DNA of 50,123 nucleotides from Fidelibacterota bacterium (GTDB taxonomy: Bacteria > Fidelibacterota > UBA8477 > JABMPR01), in the NCBI GenBank assembly GCA_013203185.1, contig JABMOS010000051.1, positions 1-50,123 of the forward strand. Direction: 5' to 3'. Shown piece after piece: positions 36,316 to 45,518 of this stretch (the first letter of the stretch is position 1; the number at the start of each line of letters is the position of its first letter). Under the pieces are notes generated by a model, which did not search any database, had not been told where the DNA came from, and saw only the letters and a list, made by a program, of their open reading frames with translations. Made by a program: the position numbers and the translations under genes.

Positions 36316-36335
36316 TTGGCAGGCTCACCTGCCAA
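36316..36335. repeat. Perfect 8-bp hairpin after argS
   Basis: TTGGCAGG and CCTGCCAA surround a CTCA loop, 46 bases beyond the argS stop and 80 before the ferritin-like stop. No T-run follows on the plus strand. It may be a weak terminator for argS or both converging units. Confidence 0.5.
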
Positions 36336-36414
36336 CCCTCAATTGCGAAAAGAGCCTTTATTAAAAAGCTCTTCAGTGCAAATCCGCGTAAATCCGTAGC
36401 TAATAAAACGTAGC

Positions 36415-36879
36415 CTAGCCTTCTTGAAGAAACTCGTTTTCATACTCCGTTTCAAGATCATGTTTATGACGCAGTTCCTCATCAGCCATCATTTGAAAAA
36501 AGGTGTTCAACTTTTTATCAAAGTGAAAGTGGTCAGCTAAGTCCTGATACATACGTGCTGTCTTATCTTCACGTTTGGCTGCCAGGATGATAATTTCCTG
36601 AGTTGTCATATTGTCCTTGAGCTCAGGTTCCATGAGATAATTCGTAACCTTAAGATCAGCCGGTGGTAATTCTATATAGTTTTCAACTTCAAAATTGGTT
36701 AAGGAGACCTTGTGGACTGTCTCCATGTCAACCAGTTCCTGAAATTTCTGCCGTGAACTTTCATCCTTGGCTTGATCTCTGGCAAGGGTATAAAGATCAA
36801 TAGCTTGTTGCTCCTGGCTAATACACATTTCGACAATATCATCCATATCCATTGAACTGATTTGATCTTTTAGGCTCAT
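36415..36879 (-). CDS. Diiron ferritin-like (rubrerythrin-type) protein
   Basis: A 154-residue four-helix bundle. Six carboxylate and histidine ligands fall at the right spacing: E23, the ExxH pair E53/H56 (METVHK), E104, and the second ExxH pair E135/H138 (EELRHKH). This symmetric two-ExxH pattern is that of rubrerythrin-like ferritins, which reduce peroxide or store iron. The C-terminal rubredoxin centre of classical rubrerythrin is missing, so it needs another electron donor. Its ATG overlaps the stop of the NfnB gene (ATGA). That coupling suggests NfnAB or its NADPH/ferredoxin products as donor, which is inference. Confidence 0.85.
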   Translation of the reverse strand: MSLKDQISSMDMDDIVEMCISQEQQAIDLYTLARDQAKDESSRQKFQELVDMETVHKVSLTNFEVENYIELPPADLKVTNYLMEPELKDNMTTQEIIILAAKREDKTARMYQDLADHFHFDKKLNTFFQMMADEELRHKHDLETEYENEFLQEG

Positions 36880-38333
36880 GTTGAACTCCCTACCTTGGCT
36901 TTCAAATATTCATTAATTGCAACGGCTGATTTCCGTCCTGCACCCATGGCTAAAATCACAGTGGCTCCACCACTAACGATATCACCACCAGCAAAGACCC
37001 CCTCCATAGAGGTTCTGCCATCTTCATCGGCGACGATATTACCCCACTTGTTGGTTTCAATTTCGGGTGTTGTTTGAGAAATAAGCGGATTTGATCCATT
37101 TCCCACTGCAATAACCACCATATCTACATCCATGATGAATTCGGACCCTTCCATGGGCACTGGACGACGACGACCTGACGCATCAGGTTCACCCAGTTCC
37201 ATGCGGAGACATTTGGCAGCGACTACACTCCCCTGATCATCACTGATAAATTCAATGGGATTGACCAGATTCATAAATTTTACGCCTTCTTCTTTGGCGT
37301 GGTGGATCTCTTCATTCCTGGCTGGCATTTCTTCTTCCGAGCGACGATAAACAATGGAGGCTTCATCTGCACCAAGACGTTTGGCAGTTCTAACAGCATC
37401 CATGGCAGTATTCCCACCCCCGACAATGATGGCGTGTTTAGCCCGATAAAGGGGCGTATCCCATTCCGGGAAATCGTATCCCCGCATGAGGTTTGAACGG
37501 GTCAAAAATTCATTGGCTGAGTAGACACCATTGAGGTTCTCACCTGGTATATTCATGAAACGTGGCAACCCAGCACCTAGACCCAGGAAGACAGCATCAT
37601 ACCCCTCGTCTGCCATGAGTTCTTGAATAGTCATGGTGCGACCCACGATAAAATTCTTTACAAATTTCACACCCATGGTTTCCAGGGTGGCGACCTCTTT
37701 GCGCAAAATAGATTTTGGGAGGCGAAATTCCGGTATTCCATATACCAGAACACCACCAAACTCATGTAAGGCTTCAAAAACAGTGACTTCATGACCTTCT
37801 TTAATGAGATCACTAGCCACAGCTAAACCAGCAGGACCTGATCCAACAATGGCAACTTTTTGTCCAGAGGAAGTTGGTCCCTGGAAAGTTTCTTTGGAAC
37901 CATCATCATGCTGCATGGCATAGTCTGCAACAAACCGCTCAAGACGGCCAATGGCCACGGGCTCAAAACGTCTTCCCATGACACAGACTTCTTCACACTG
38001 GGTTTCCTGGGGACAGACTCGACCGCAAATGGCAGGTAGTGAGTTGTCTTCCTTAATCTTTTTAGCTGCTCCTATAAAGTCTTCGTTGCAGATCAGTTGA
38101 ATGAAATCTGGGATTTTGATGCTAACAGGGCAACCTTCCATGCAGGTAGGACTCTTACATTCGATACAGCGTTGAGCTTCGACTAAAGCCTGCTCAGGGG
38201 TGAGGCCCAGATTGACTTCGAGAAAATTTGTGCTTCTGAGACCGGCATCCTGCTCTGGCATTTCCTGACGAGGGATGGTCAGGCGTTCCTTCATGGGAAC
38301 GGTATTAAATGATTGAGGACGTTCGCGTTTCAT
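36876..38333 (-). CDS. nfnB: NfnB / glutamate-synthase-small-subunit-like oxidoreductase
   Basis: A 485-residue flavin and iron-sulfur protein of the GltD/NfnB family. An N-terminal cysteine-rich domain for two [4Fe-4S] clusters (CIECKSPTCMEGCP, then VCPQETQCEEVC) is followed by an FAD-binding fold (VAIVGSGPAGLAVASDL) and an NADPH fold (AIIVGGGNTAMDAVRTAKRL). Alone it could be GltD, but no gltB is in the window and the gene directly upstream encodes the NfnA partner. I therefore read the pair as NfnAB, the electron-bifurcating NADH-dependent ferredoxin:NADP+ oxidoreductase. It lies two bases after nfnA. Confidence 0.88.
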   Translation of the reverse strand: MKRERPQSFNTVPMKERLTIPRQEMPEQDAGLRSTNFLEVNLGLTPEQALVEAQRCIECKSPTCMEGCPVSIKIPDFIQLICNEDFIGAAKKIKEDNSLPAICGRVCPQETQCEEVCVMGRRFEPVAIGRLERFVADYAMQHDDGSKETFQGPTSSGQKVAIVGSGPAGLAVASDLIKEGHEVTVFEALHEFGGVLVYGIPEFRLPKSILRKEVATLETMGVKFVKNFIVGRTMTIQELMADEGYDAVFLGLGAGLPRFMNIPGENLNGVYSANEFLTRSNLMRGYDFPEWDTPLYRAKHAIIVGGGNTAMDAVRTAKRLGADEASIVYRRSEEEMPARNEEIHHAKEEGVKFMNLVNPIEFISDDQGSVVAAKCLRMELGEPDASGRRRPVPMEGSEFIMDVDMVVIAVGNGSNPLISQTTPEIETNKWGNIVADEDGRTSMEGVFAGGDIVSGGATVILAMGAGRKSAVAINEYLKAKVGSST

Positions 38334-38335
38334 GA

Positions 38336-39202
38336 TCAGACCTCCTCTTGCATTTGTTCAGCCTTCATTTTTTTCATCTGCCTTTCCAGGAAGCACTTGT
38401 GAGATTCTTCCTCTTGCTTCTTGTACATTCTCTGGCGGCTCCCCAGTTCTTTAAAATCCACCAGGTGCCCGTCAAATTCAGGTCCATCAACACAAACAAA
38501 TACTGTTTTGCCACCTACCGTGGCACGACAAGCACCACACATCCCTGTTCCATCAACCATGATGGCATTCAGGCTGACCATGGTGGGGATGCCAATTTCT
38601 TTGGTCTGGTTGGACACTGCAGCCATCATAGGGAGCGGTCCAATGGCCACAATCATATCAGGTTTAACACCCTCATCCATGAGATCCTGGAGCACATCAG
38701 TAACCAGTCCATGACGACCAGCTGATCCATCATCAGTTGATATTCTGACTTCATCTACGACCTGGGACATTTGATCCTGGGCAATAATGAGGTCTTTATT
38801 CCGAGCTCCGATAATTGAAATCACCCTATTGCCGGCAGCTTTTCCCGCAGCTGCAATGGGAAGTGCCTCAGCAGTGCCAACGCCACCACTCATGCAAACC
38901 AGAGTGCCCCAATTTTCGATATGGGTAGGTAGACCCAGGGGGCCAACCAAATCTTGTAAGTGGTCACCTGTTTCCAGTGTATTCAAATGGGCACTGGTTT
39001 TCCCAAGACCCTGGACAATAATGTTGATCCAACCTTCTTCGGCATTTGAATCAGCGATGGTAATAGGGATGCGCTCACCTTTATCGTGAACACGCAAAAT
39101 AATAAATTGACCGGCTTGACGTTTTTTAGCGATGTGAGGGGCTTCGAGGATGAAACTTTTCACATTGGGTGCAATGAATTCAGCTTTAGTAATCTTATAC
39201 AT
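38336..39202 (-). CDS. nfnA: NfnA / ferredoxin-NADP reductase-like subunit
   Basis: A 288-residue protein of the sulfide dehydrogenase/dihydroorotate dehydrogenase electron-transfer family. The N-terminal FAD-binding barrel (with RIPITIAD), the NAD-binding fold (CMSGGVGTAEALPIAAA) and the C-terminal [2Fe-2S] motif (DGTGMCGACRATVGGKTVFV) are present. With NfnB it would form the NADH-ferredoxin:NADP+ oxidoreductase that bifurcates electrons from NADPH, or runs in reverse. A strong AGGAG box seven bases upstream marks the operon start. Confidence 0.9.
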   Translation of the reverse strand: MYKITKAEFIAPNVKSFILEAPHIAKKRQAGQFIILRVHDKGERIPITIADSNAEEGWINIIVQGLGKTSAHLNTLETGDHLQDLVGPLGLPTHIENWGTLVCMSGGVGTAEALPIAAAGKAAGNRVISIIGARNKDLIIAQDQMSQVVDEVRISTDDGSAGRHGLVTDVLQDLMDEGVKPDMIVAIGPLPMMAAVSNQTKEIGIPTMVSLNAIMVDGTGMCGACRATVGGKTVFVCVDGPEFDGHLVDFKELGSRQRMYKKQEEESHKCFLERQMKKMKAEQMQEEV

Positions 39203-39312
39203 TTCTCACTCCTGGTTTCGATCCATGCTTAAGGCAAGCTTTGTGCCATATCAGGTCTTCTGGATAGTAGATTTTTCAATTGAGAAAGGAATGTGAAAGG
39301 GGGTATTACGAA

Positions 39313-39343
39313 AGCGGGGTACCCAAGAATTGAGACCCCCGCT
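39313..39343 (-). terminator. Candidate terminator of the DUF5916 operon
   Basis: AGCGGGG and CCCCGCT arms with one bulge and a 13-15 base loop lie 25 bases beyond the DUF5916 stop. On the minus strand only TTTCG follows, so it is a weak intrinsic terminator. Its position between the operon end and nfnA supports the call. Confidence 0.5.
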
Positions 39344-39367
39344 GTTTATCAAATATGTATGAGCTTA

Positions 39368-41818
39368 TTACTTCAGGCGATGTCTCAGTGCCCAGGAGTC
39401 AACATAGTATAACAATTTAAGAGAGATACTATTACTCTGATCCTGATTCCATACATCCTGAAGATCCTCGAAGTAACTTTTGGCCAAACCTTCAGTATCA
39501 CCATCAGAATAAATGGCATTCTTCCAGGAGAGCGTCAATTCACTGCCAGGTGTAAACCGCCAGGTCATTACAGCATCAATAGTCAAAGCATTGAACACTG
39601 TATTCAGATCTCCAGAAAAACTACTGGTAGAGAGATTTCCATCATCCATGAGATCGAAGAATTCTTTGTATTCCACTGTTGAGCGATAATGCCGCAGTCG
39701 GATATCAGATTCCAGATTTCTGCTTACAATGAATTGAGAATAAACAGTGTTGGTTGTGGTGATATGATCCCGCCTGCCAAATATTGGATTGTCATTCTCA
39801 TCAAAGTCAGCAAACCCATGATTGTTTGAACGAAAATGTTGGTCCAACTCGTACTGAATCATGAATTGGTTGCTAATCCGCCATTTGGGATTCAGACCAT
39901 GTCCCCGCCATTGGCTTCCACGGCGTGTAACTGTTGAAATCCCGGTCCATGCACTCAGGGAGAAGGGTTTATTATAATTGGTTGCCACCCATATGTGTGT
40001 ATCAAAGCCCTTTGGTGTAGTAAAATAGCGGTCATCAACGCGAGTCTCATAGTAATCGTGACCTTCTTTGGGGTTCCAGGACATTCCACCGCCTAAGGAA
40101 TAGTAGTTCTTGAAGTTCACATCATAGTTGGCGTTAATGTTCAGGTAAGTAAAAGCACGGGGGCTGTAGAGCTGAGAATAGTTAGCGTTTAGTCTTAATT
40201 GAGCCCCATTTACTTTCCAGACCGGGTTTAGCGTTTTGAACTCCATCCAGGCGAAATGCTGCATCTCATTGGATTGACGCAAAAAACCCATGTCATTGGG
40301 GTCAAAGAATTCACTTTCCACTGAATGACCGACTGCATACTGGATGGCTCCCTGATCCTCAACAAATTGAAAGTAATATCTAAATCCAGTTGACGTACTA
40401 TCAGGAAAACTCAGATTGTTATAGGCTCCCATAGAATCAAATCGCCATTTGCTGTCTTTGGTATAGAGCCTGGTATCATAGCCGGTAACATTGGCATCAC
40501 GGAAATCATTTGTTGAGTCATCCCCAGAAAATCTTTGGACATTGGTATTGGTGAGACTGATCTCAGATCCGTTTTGCAGGTTCTTACTCACCACAACCAA
40601 GTTGTAATTTGATGTGGGATTTGTGAGGTATTCACGTTCATTTCCCGACGAATCTTCAATGACCGCGTACATAGGTGCCGTGATGGCATTAAAAAATCCC
40701 AGACCTATTCCATTGACGGTCTGGCCCGTTACTTTGGTGGCATTGATGAGCTGAGTCACATCAGGATTGGACTTGAGGATTTCACCCTCACCAAGGAACT
40801 CATCATCTGCTACCTCCCAGTAGCGGAGGGGTCTAGAGCCAACTCGACGGGAATAAAATAATCCAGCTTTTTGCAGGAGCTCAGTCCCTTCAGTAAAAAA
40901 GGGGCGATGTTCATTGTACTGTATTTCAAATGGGGAAAGATTGAGCTCGATATTATCTGATTGGACCTGTCCAAAATCAGGAATCAGGGTCATATCTAAA
41001 GTAAAACTCTCGTTGATTCCGTACTGGAGATCCATCCCACCACGGTAGGACGTTGAGGAGGCCATGCCCCCTTCCTCAAGGGGATATCGATCAGACGCAA
41101 CTGAGGCATAGGGTGTAAACGAAAGTCGCAGAGGTATCTCTAGATGCTGGATGCCTTCCAGGAGACCCGCTTGTTGAGCGAAGTTATCCTTTTCCTTATT
41201 CAAAAAGGTCCAGGTATACGTCTCACGTGTGCTTGAGCGACCACGAGCAATATTGAAACCCCAGGTTTGGATATCTTTGCCAGGAAAGCGCATCTGGCTG
41301 AAGGGAATGGCCATTTCAGCTGTCCAGCCGTCCCCATCCAGCTGAACATCACTTTCCCATACAGGATTCCAGTTAAAATCATTGCCATTGGGACTCCACT
41401 TTGAGTCAATCTGAACCCCAGCAGCTGTGAGAACAAAATTGAGCTCATTAGCTCCATCATCAAAAGGGTTTATCCAAAGACCGATCCAGTCTGCCACCAC
41501 ATCCCAATCATCTCTTTTTCCCAATTGGGTTGCGATACTTGACGGGTCCGGGTCGTACATCTTGAAAGCGACATAGAGAGCGATATCATCATAAAGCACA
41601 CGTATCTCAGTTTTAACGGGAGCATTTCCTCCACTTTCAGGCTCAAATCGATAAAAGTCAGTGGCTGGTTCTACTGTTTCCCAGACCGCCTCTTCAAGTC
41701 TACCATCAATAGTAGGAATGATGGTTGTCCTGGTGGTTATAATCGTCTTTTTTTCTGCTGCGATGGAGGTACTTATTATAAATAAAACGCCCATTAGCAG
41801 GGCTTTTATGTATCTCAT
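39368..41818 (-). CDS. CBM9-like/DUF5916 outer-membrane protein
   Basis: An 816-residue exported protein. A signal peptide (YIKALLMGVLFIISTSIA) is followed by a CBM9-like sugar-binding domain (about residues 30-210; IDGRLEEAVWETVEPATDF and the VKTEIRVLYDDIALYVAFKM strand). From residue 225 on comes the DUF5916 domain, with long amphipathic strands ending in a terminal YVDSWALRHRLK; this looks like an outer-membrane barrel. Such proteins are common in FCB bacteria and probably bind or import glycans, but their function is unproven. It follows the sigma-54 activator gene by 33 bases and ends the minus-strand run. Confidence 0.85.
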   Translation of the reverse strand: MRYIKALLMGVLFIISTSIAAEKKTIITTRTTIIPTIDGRLEEAVWETVEPATDFYRFEPESGGNAPVKTEIRVLYDDIALYVAFKMYDPDPSSIATQLGKRDDWDVVADWIGLWINPFDDGANELNFVLTAAGVQIDSKWSPNGNDFNWNPVWESDVQLDGDGWTAEMAIPFSQMRFPGKDIQTWGFNIARGRSSTRETYTWTFLNKEKDNFAQQAGLLEGIQHLEIPLRLSFTPYASVASDRYPLEEGGMASSTSYRGGMDLQYGINESFTLDMTLIPDFGQVQSDNIELNLSPFEIQYNEHRPFFTEGTELLQKAGLFYSRRVGSRPLRYWEVADDEFLGEGEILKSNPDVTQLINATKVTGQTVNGIGLGFFNAITAPMYAVIEDSSGNEREYLTNPTSNYNLVVVSKNLQNGSEISLTNTNVQRFSGDDSTNDFRDANVTGYDTRLYTKDSKWRFDSMGAYNNLSFPDSTSTGFRYYFQFVEDQGAIQYAVGHSVESEFFDPNDMGFLRQSNEMQHFAWMEFKTLNPVWKVNGAQLRLNANYSQLYSPRAFTYLNINANYDVNFKNYYSLGGGMSWNPKEGHDYYETRVDDRYFTTPKGFDTHIWVATNYNKPFSLSAWTGISTVTRRGSQWRGHGLNPKWRISNQFMIQYELDQHFRSNNHGFADFDENDNPIFGRRDHITTTNTVYSQFIVSRNLESDIRLRHYRSTVEYKEFFDLMDDGNLSTSSFSGDLNTVFNALTIDAVMTWRFTPGSELTLSWKNAIYSDGDTEGLAKSYFEDLQDVWNQDQSNSISLKLLYYVDSWALRHRLK

Positions 41819-41851
41819 AGGGTTACTCTTTTCTTTATGGATTGAGGTCTG

Positions 41852-43234
41852 TCAGGATTTACCCAGTCCCAATTCTTTTAACTTCCGGGAGAGATTGGAT
41901 TGCTGCATCCCTAAACTGTTAGCAGTCCTACTGATGTTCCCTGCATGCTGACGGAGTTGTGATTCCAGAAAGCGTTCTTCGAACATTCGCTTTGCATCAG
42001 CAAACGGGCGGGTCTCAGTAAAGATAGCAGCATCTCCATCTCCAGAGACGACTTGATTTAAATGAGGTTTTACTTCAGGCAGGTCGATCTCTTCATTTGG
42101 ACTTAGAATATATAGACGCTCAATGAGATTTCTCAGCTCACGGATATTTCCAGGAAAGGGATAGCCAACCAGCATATTCATGGCATCCCGGGAAAACTGT
42201 TTAGGTATCAGACTTAATTCAGCAGCATAGTGTGACAGGAAGTGATTGAGGAGGGTTTTAATATCGCCTTCTCTCTCACGGAGTGGGGGTAGGTTAATAG
42301 GTACTACGTTGAGACGATAAAATAAATCCTCTCGAAACATGCCTGCAGAAACCATTTCTTCAAGGGGTTTATTGGTGGCCGCTAGAAGTCTAATATCAAC
42401 TGACTGTGTTTGTGTGCCTCCGACCCGTTCAAATTTTCCATCCTCAAGAACCCGAAGGATTTTTGCCTGAGCGGAAAGACTCATATCTCCAATTTCATCA
42501 AGAAATAAAGTCCCACCGTTAGCCATCTCAATTTTACCCTTTTTCTGACCAACCGCTCCTGTGAAGGCACCTTTCTCATGTCCAAACAGTTCACTTTCAA
42601 CCAACTCAGTGGGGATAGCAGCAGCATTAAACTTTACGAAGGTATCGTCAGCACGTGGACTGGCAGCATGAATGGCGTGAGCGACCAGCTCCTTACCAGT
42701 ACCACTTTCACCTCTAATGAGGACTTTTGCTGAAGTGGGACCAACCCGGCGAGCGGTTTCCAGGACCTGCTGAATCTGCGGTGAACTTCCAACCAGACGA
42801 TATTTATCTTGCTGAGTCTGTTGAATAAGGGCTGATCTTTTTGTCAGGGTTTGTTTTTCCGAAAGATTTCTAATGGCCAATTTGACCCGGGCCAGTGACA
42901 GTGGTTTTTCAAGAAAATCATAAGCGCCAATTCTCAGGGCATCTACGGCAGTTCCCACTGTGGCATGACCAGAAATCATGATGACGTCAAGGTTTTCATC
43001 TATCTCGCGAATCCCTTTAAGAACTTCGATACCATCCATGCCAGGCAAGCGAACATCCAGTAGAACCAGATCAACACTTTCCTCTTTCAAGAGTGCCAGC
43101 CCATCTTCACCTGTCCCGGCTTCTAAAACTTGATGACCTTCATCTTCAAGAATATCTCTCAGGGTCAATCGAATGTTTTTTTCATCATCAATGATTAAAA
43201 TTTTGATTTTGTGATCAGCCATTTTACTATCCAT
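41852..43234 (-). CDS. NtrX/NtrC-type sigma-54-dependent response regulator
   Basis: A 460-residue transcription activator. The receiver domain has its phospho-acceptor at D60 (LVLLDVRLPGMDG). The AAA+ domain carries Walker A GESGTGKE, the sigma-54 contact loop GAFTGA and the LFLDEIGDM Walker B. A Fis-type helix-turn-helix (AGNISRTANSLGMQQSNLSR) ends the protein. Its start lies one base after the kinase stop, so kinase and regulator are a cognate pair. It requires RpoN; its -24/-12 targets are not evident in the window. ATG at residue 6 is an alternative start. Confidence 0.92.
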   Translation of the reverse strand: MDSKMADHKIKILIIDDEKNIRLTLRDILEDEGHQVLEAGTGEDGLALLKEESVDLVLLDVRLPGMDGIEVLKGIREIDENLDVIMISGHATVGTAVDALRIGAYDFLEKPLSLARVKLAIRNLSEKQTLTKRSALIQQTQQDKYRLVGSSPQIQQVLETARRVGPTSAKVLIRGESGTGKELVAHAIHAASPRADDTFVKFNAAAIPTELVESELFGHEKGAFTGAVGQKKGKIEMANGGTLFLDEIGDMSLSAQAKILRVLEDGKFERVGGTQTQSVDIRLLAATNKPLEEMVSAGMFREDLFYRLNVVPINLPPLREREGDIKTLLNHFLSHYAAELSLIPKQFSRDAMNMLVGYPFPGNIRELRNLIERLYILSPNEEIDLPEVKPHLNQVVSGDGDAAIFTETRPFADAKRMFEERFLESQLRQHAGNISRTANSLGMQQSNLSRKLKELGLGKS

Positions 43235-43235
43235 T

Positions 43236-44447
43236 CTACTTGGTTATTTGTTGCTGGTTTTCCCTGTTACAGGGGAAACTAATAATAAATGTGGAGCCCT
43301 TGCCCAGGACACTGGTAGCTTTAATATCTCCACCATGCTGTCTGATAATACGTTGTGTAATTGCTAAGCCCAGGCCAGTGCCTTTTTTCTTCGTGGTAAA
43401 ATATGGTTCGAATATCTTAACCAGATCATCCTCAGAAATCCCCTTGCCAAAATCCTTGATTCCAATAGTACATGATTGGTTTTGAACGCTGGTGGAGACC
43501 TCAATATGCGGTTCAGTTTCACAGGCCTGGATGGCATTCTGGATCAGGTTCACCAACACTTGCTTCATTTGCATAGAGTCAGCAAATATTTCGTTAAGGG
43601 ATTCATCCAAAATCAGGTCGATTTTAGCATCATCTGAATATTGGTCAGAGATATCACGCAATTGTTTGTTTAAATCATAGTATTCAAATTGTGCTTCTGG
43701 CATTTTGGCGAAACCGGAGAAGGCATTTACCAGGGATTGAAGATTGTCCACCTCTTCGTTGACGATCCTTAGGGATTTTTCCAATATCTCTGGCAAATCC
43801 TCGGCTTTTTCATAGTACTTCATTTCCAGACGTTGTGCAGCGAGACGGATAGGCGTCAATGGGTTTTTAATCTCATGAGCCATGGCTCGAGCCATCTCCT
43901 GCCAGATCGTCTGTTTCTCTGCTTCAATCAGGCGCTCTTTACTTTGATTGAGCTCAAATATCATGTTGTTAAAGGCCATGATAAGACCATTCAATGGTGA
44001 GTAAACACTTTCTTTAATCTGAAAATTAAAATCTCCACCCTTAAGCTGTTCAGTTGCTAGAAGTAGTCGCGTTAGGGGTCGTGTGACAATCATCAACAGA
44101 AGGAGAAAGATGCTTCCAGTAAGGATGATCATGATAATGACGATACCAATAGAGTAGCGTTTGATTTCCAGGCTGTATCGATCACCTGCAATTTCAATCT
44201 TCTGTAAATCTATGAGTACGGCTTCAATGTCTTGATTAAAAACAACCAGCTCGCTGGAATCAAGTATGCTGCTATACGACTTGTGTATTTCTCTGACTTT
44301 TTCATTGGTGGAAAGATCGGTAATCTGATCCTGATATGATTCAAGATTGCTGATAAAAAAGTCGCGCATAAGCAAGGCAGCAATTAAAGTTACCAGACTG
44401 ACCAGGACCATAATCTGGATCCTAAATGAGGGTGCTCTTAGTTTCAC
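43236..44447 (-). CDS. NtrY-like membrane sensor histidine kinase
   Basis: A 403-residue sensor kinase with membrane helices at about residues 10-30 (IQIMVLVSLVTLIAALLM) and 98-120 (GIVIIMIILTGSIFLLLLMI), enclosing a small periplasmic domain of about 65 residues. A HAMP linker follows, then HisKA (MARAMAHEIKNPLTPIRLAA) and HATPase (DFGKGISEDD, GTGLGLAITQRI). There is no PAS domain, unlike alphaproteobacterial NtrY. The ATG overlaps the stop of the DUF4390 gene (ATGA), and the stop is one base before the regulator gene. Confidence 0.9.
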   Translation of the reverse strand: MKLRAPSFRIQIMVLVSLVTLIAALLMRDFFISNLESYQDQITDLSTNEKVREIHKSYSSILDSSELVVFNQDIEAVLIDLQKIEIAGDRYSLEIKRYSIGIVIIMIILTGSIFLLLLMIVTRPLTRLLLATEQLKGGDFNFQIKESVYSPLNGLIMAFNNMIFELNQSKERLIEAEKQTIWQEMARAMAHEIKNPLTPIRLAAQRLEMKYYEKAEDLPEILEKSLRIVNEEVDNLQSLVNAFSGFAKMPEAQFEYYDLNKQLRDISDQYSDDAKIDLILDESLNEIFADSMQMKQVLVNLIQNAIQACETEPHIEVSTSVQNQSCTIGIKDFGKGISEDDLVKIFEPYFTTKKKGTGLGLAITQRIIRQHGGDIKATSVLGKGSTFIISFPCNRENQQQITK

Positions 44448-45016
44448 AGAACCAACTGCCGTTTTTCGAAGGGTTCAGAGATATGGATGGGTTTGATTCT
44501 ATTCCAGAAGGACATGAGATTAATTTGGTCTGTAATACCGGGCATGTCCATCTCTTCCATAAAAGCAGAAATCCTTAAGTAATATAATTTATCATCCTCC
44601 ATCACTCGCATGCGACAGAATAAAGCATTTTCAATTTTAACCCACTCCTCTTTTGCGGCCTCCAGAGTATAAACCTCCTTGGCTTCATCAACTTCGCTGC
44701 GGTATACCTCATAGTCATCTTCTAATAGTGAATAGCGAAAATGGTGCTCCCAGTTGGCCATGGCTACAACGGAGTCATTAGCAGCGTTTACCAGATCTAT
44801 CTCAAAATGAATAACAACCACGTCACCAGATTGGAGAAGCACATCAAGGTCTGGTGTAAAACTTTCCATGAGTACTGCTGAGCAAAAGAGCCTATCCCCT
44901 TTCACTTCCAGATTCACATCCTGAAAGTAGGGATCAGTTCCAACAAATGCCGTGAGCAAAAGTTGGGAAACTATAAGTGCACCAGCACCCAGTTTATCAG
45001 ATAAGAACTGGAGCAC
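44444..45016 (-). CDS. Exported DUF4390-like protein
   Basis: A 190-residue protein with an N-terminal hydrophobic segment (GALIVSQLLLTAFVG) and a beta-rich body that looks like DUF4390 (DVNLEVKGDRLFCSAVL, LMSFWNRIKPIHIS). In Proteobacteria DUF4390 genes often precede NtrY/NtrX-like pairs, the same order as here. It may be the periplasmic signal partner of the kinase, which is inference. The start is GTG at 45016 with no strong ribosome binding site. Confidence 0.72.
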   Translation of the reverse strand: MLQFLSDKLGAGALIVSQLLLTAFVGTDPYFQDVNLEVKGDRLFCSAVLMESFTPDLDVLLQSGDVVVIHFEIDLVNAANDSVVAMANWEHHFRYSLLEDDYEVYRSEVDEAKEVYTLEAAKEEWVKIENALFCRMRVMEDDKLYYLRISAFMEEMDMPGITDQINLMSFWNRIKPIHISEPFEKRQLVL

Positions 45017-45092
45017 AGGTGTTTTTCTGTCTTTTTATCTTGAGGTGCATCGCGAGTGTCATGTTTTGATGTCGCCTACTTGGGTTACTGGT

Positions 45093-45437
45093 TTATTCCA
45101 GATTTATATTCTTGCTTGTCATGTGCTCCTCACAATTACTTGATGAGGAAGAATTAAATATTACCACGCTTGTGCCAGGGTCCACAATGGTATGAGACAA
45201 CTGTATAACGCCCCCCTTTGTGTAATCCCTGACCAGCAAAACACCCCGGGATGTCTGTACGAAGCGAATGGCAAATGTATAACTTGAGCTAGGTGTGAAA
45301 AAGGCCTGTTCATCATAATCATGTGACAGGGGTATCCCAGTTGGAGATATCACTTCTAGATCCTGGGTAAGCAGAGCTGAAAATACTGGTGAAACCAGTA
45401 AAAGCATTATTCCTATAGTTCTGAGTATCATTTTCAT
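45093..45437 (-). CDS. Small exported protein, unknown function
   Basis: A 114-residue protein with a clear signal peptide (MKMILRTIGIMLLLVSPVFS, cleavage before ALLTQDLEV) and a beta-rich body (SSYTFAIRFVQTSRGVLLVR). GGCGG lies six bases before the ATG at 45437. I know no family for it. It lies between the PDZ-barrel gene and the DUF4390 gene on the same strand, so it belongs to the envelope operon. Confidence 0.6.
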   Translation of the reverse strand: MKMILRTIGIMLLLVSPVFSALLTQDLEVISPTGIPLSHDYDEQAFFTPSSSYTFAIRFVQTSRGVLLVRDYTKGGVIQLSHTIVDPGTSVVIFNSSSSSNCEEHMTSKNINLE

Positions 45438-45463
45438 ATTTTCCGCCTGCTATAACAAACCAT

Positions 45464-45492
45464 GATGCCGACATCGGTTAGATATCGGCATC
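45464..45492 (-). terminator. 12-bp hairpin inside the envelope operon
   Basis: GATGCCGATATC and GATGTCGGCATC pair with one wobble around a five-base loop, 27 bases after the PDZ-barrel stop. Only TGGTTTGTT follows, so it could be a partial terminator or an mRNA-processing/stability hairpin that sets lower expression of the downstream genes. Confidence 0.5.
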
Positions 45493-45518
45493 AGGTGAGC
45501 TTATTTATTTATATCTGC

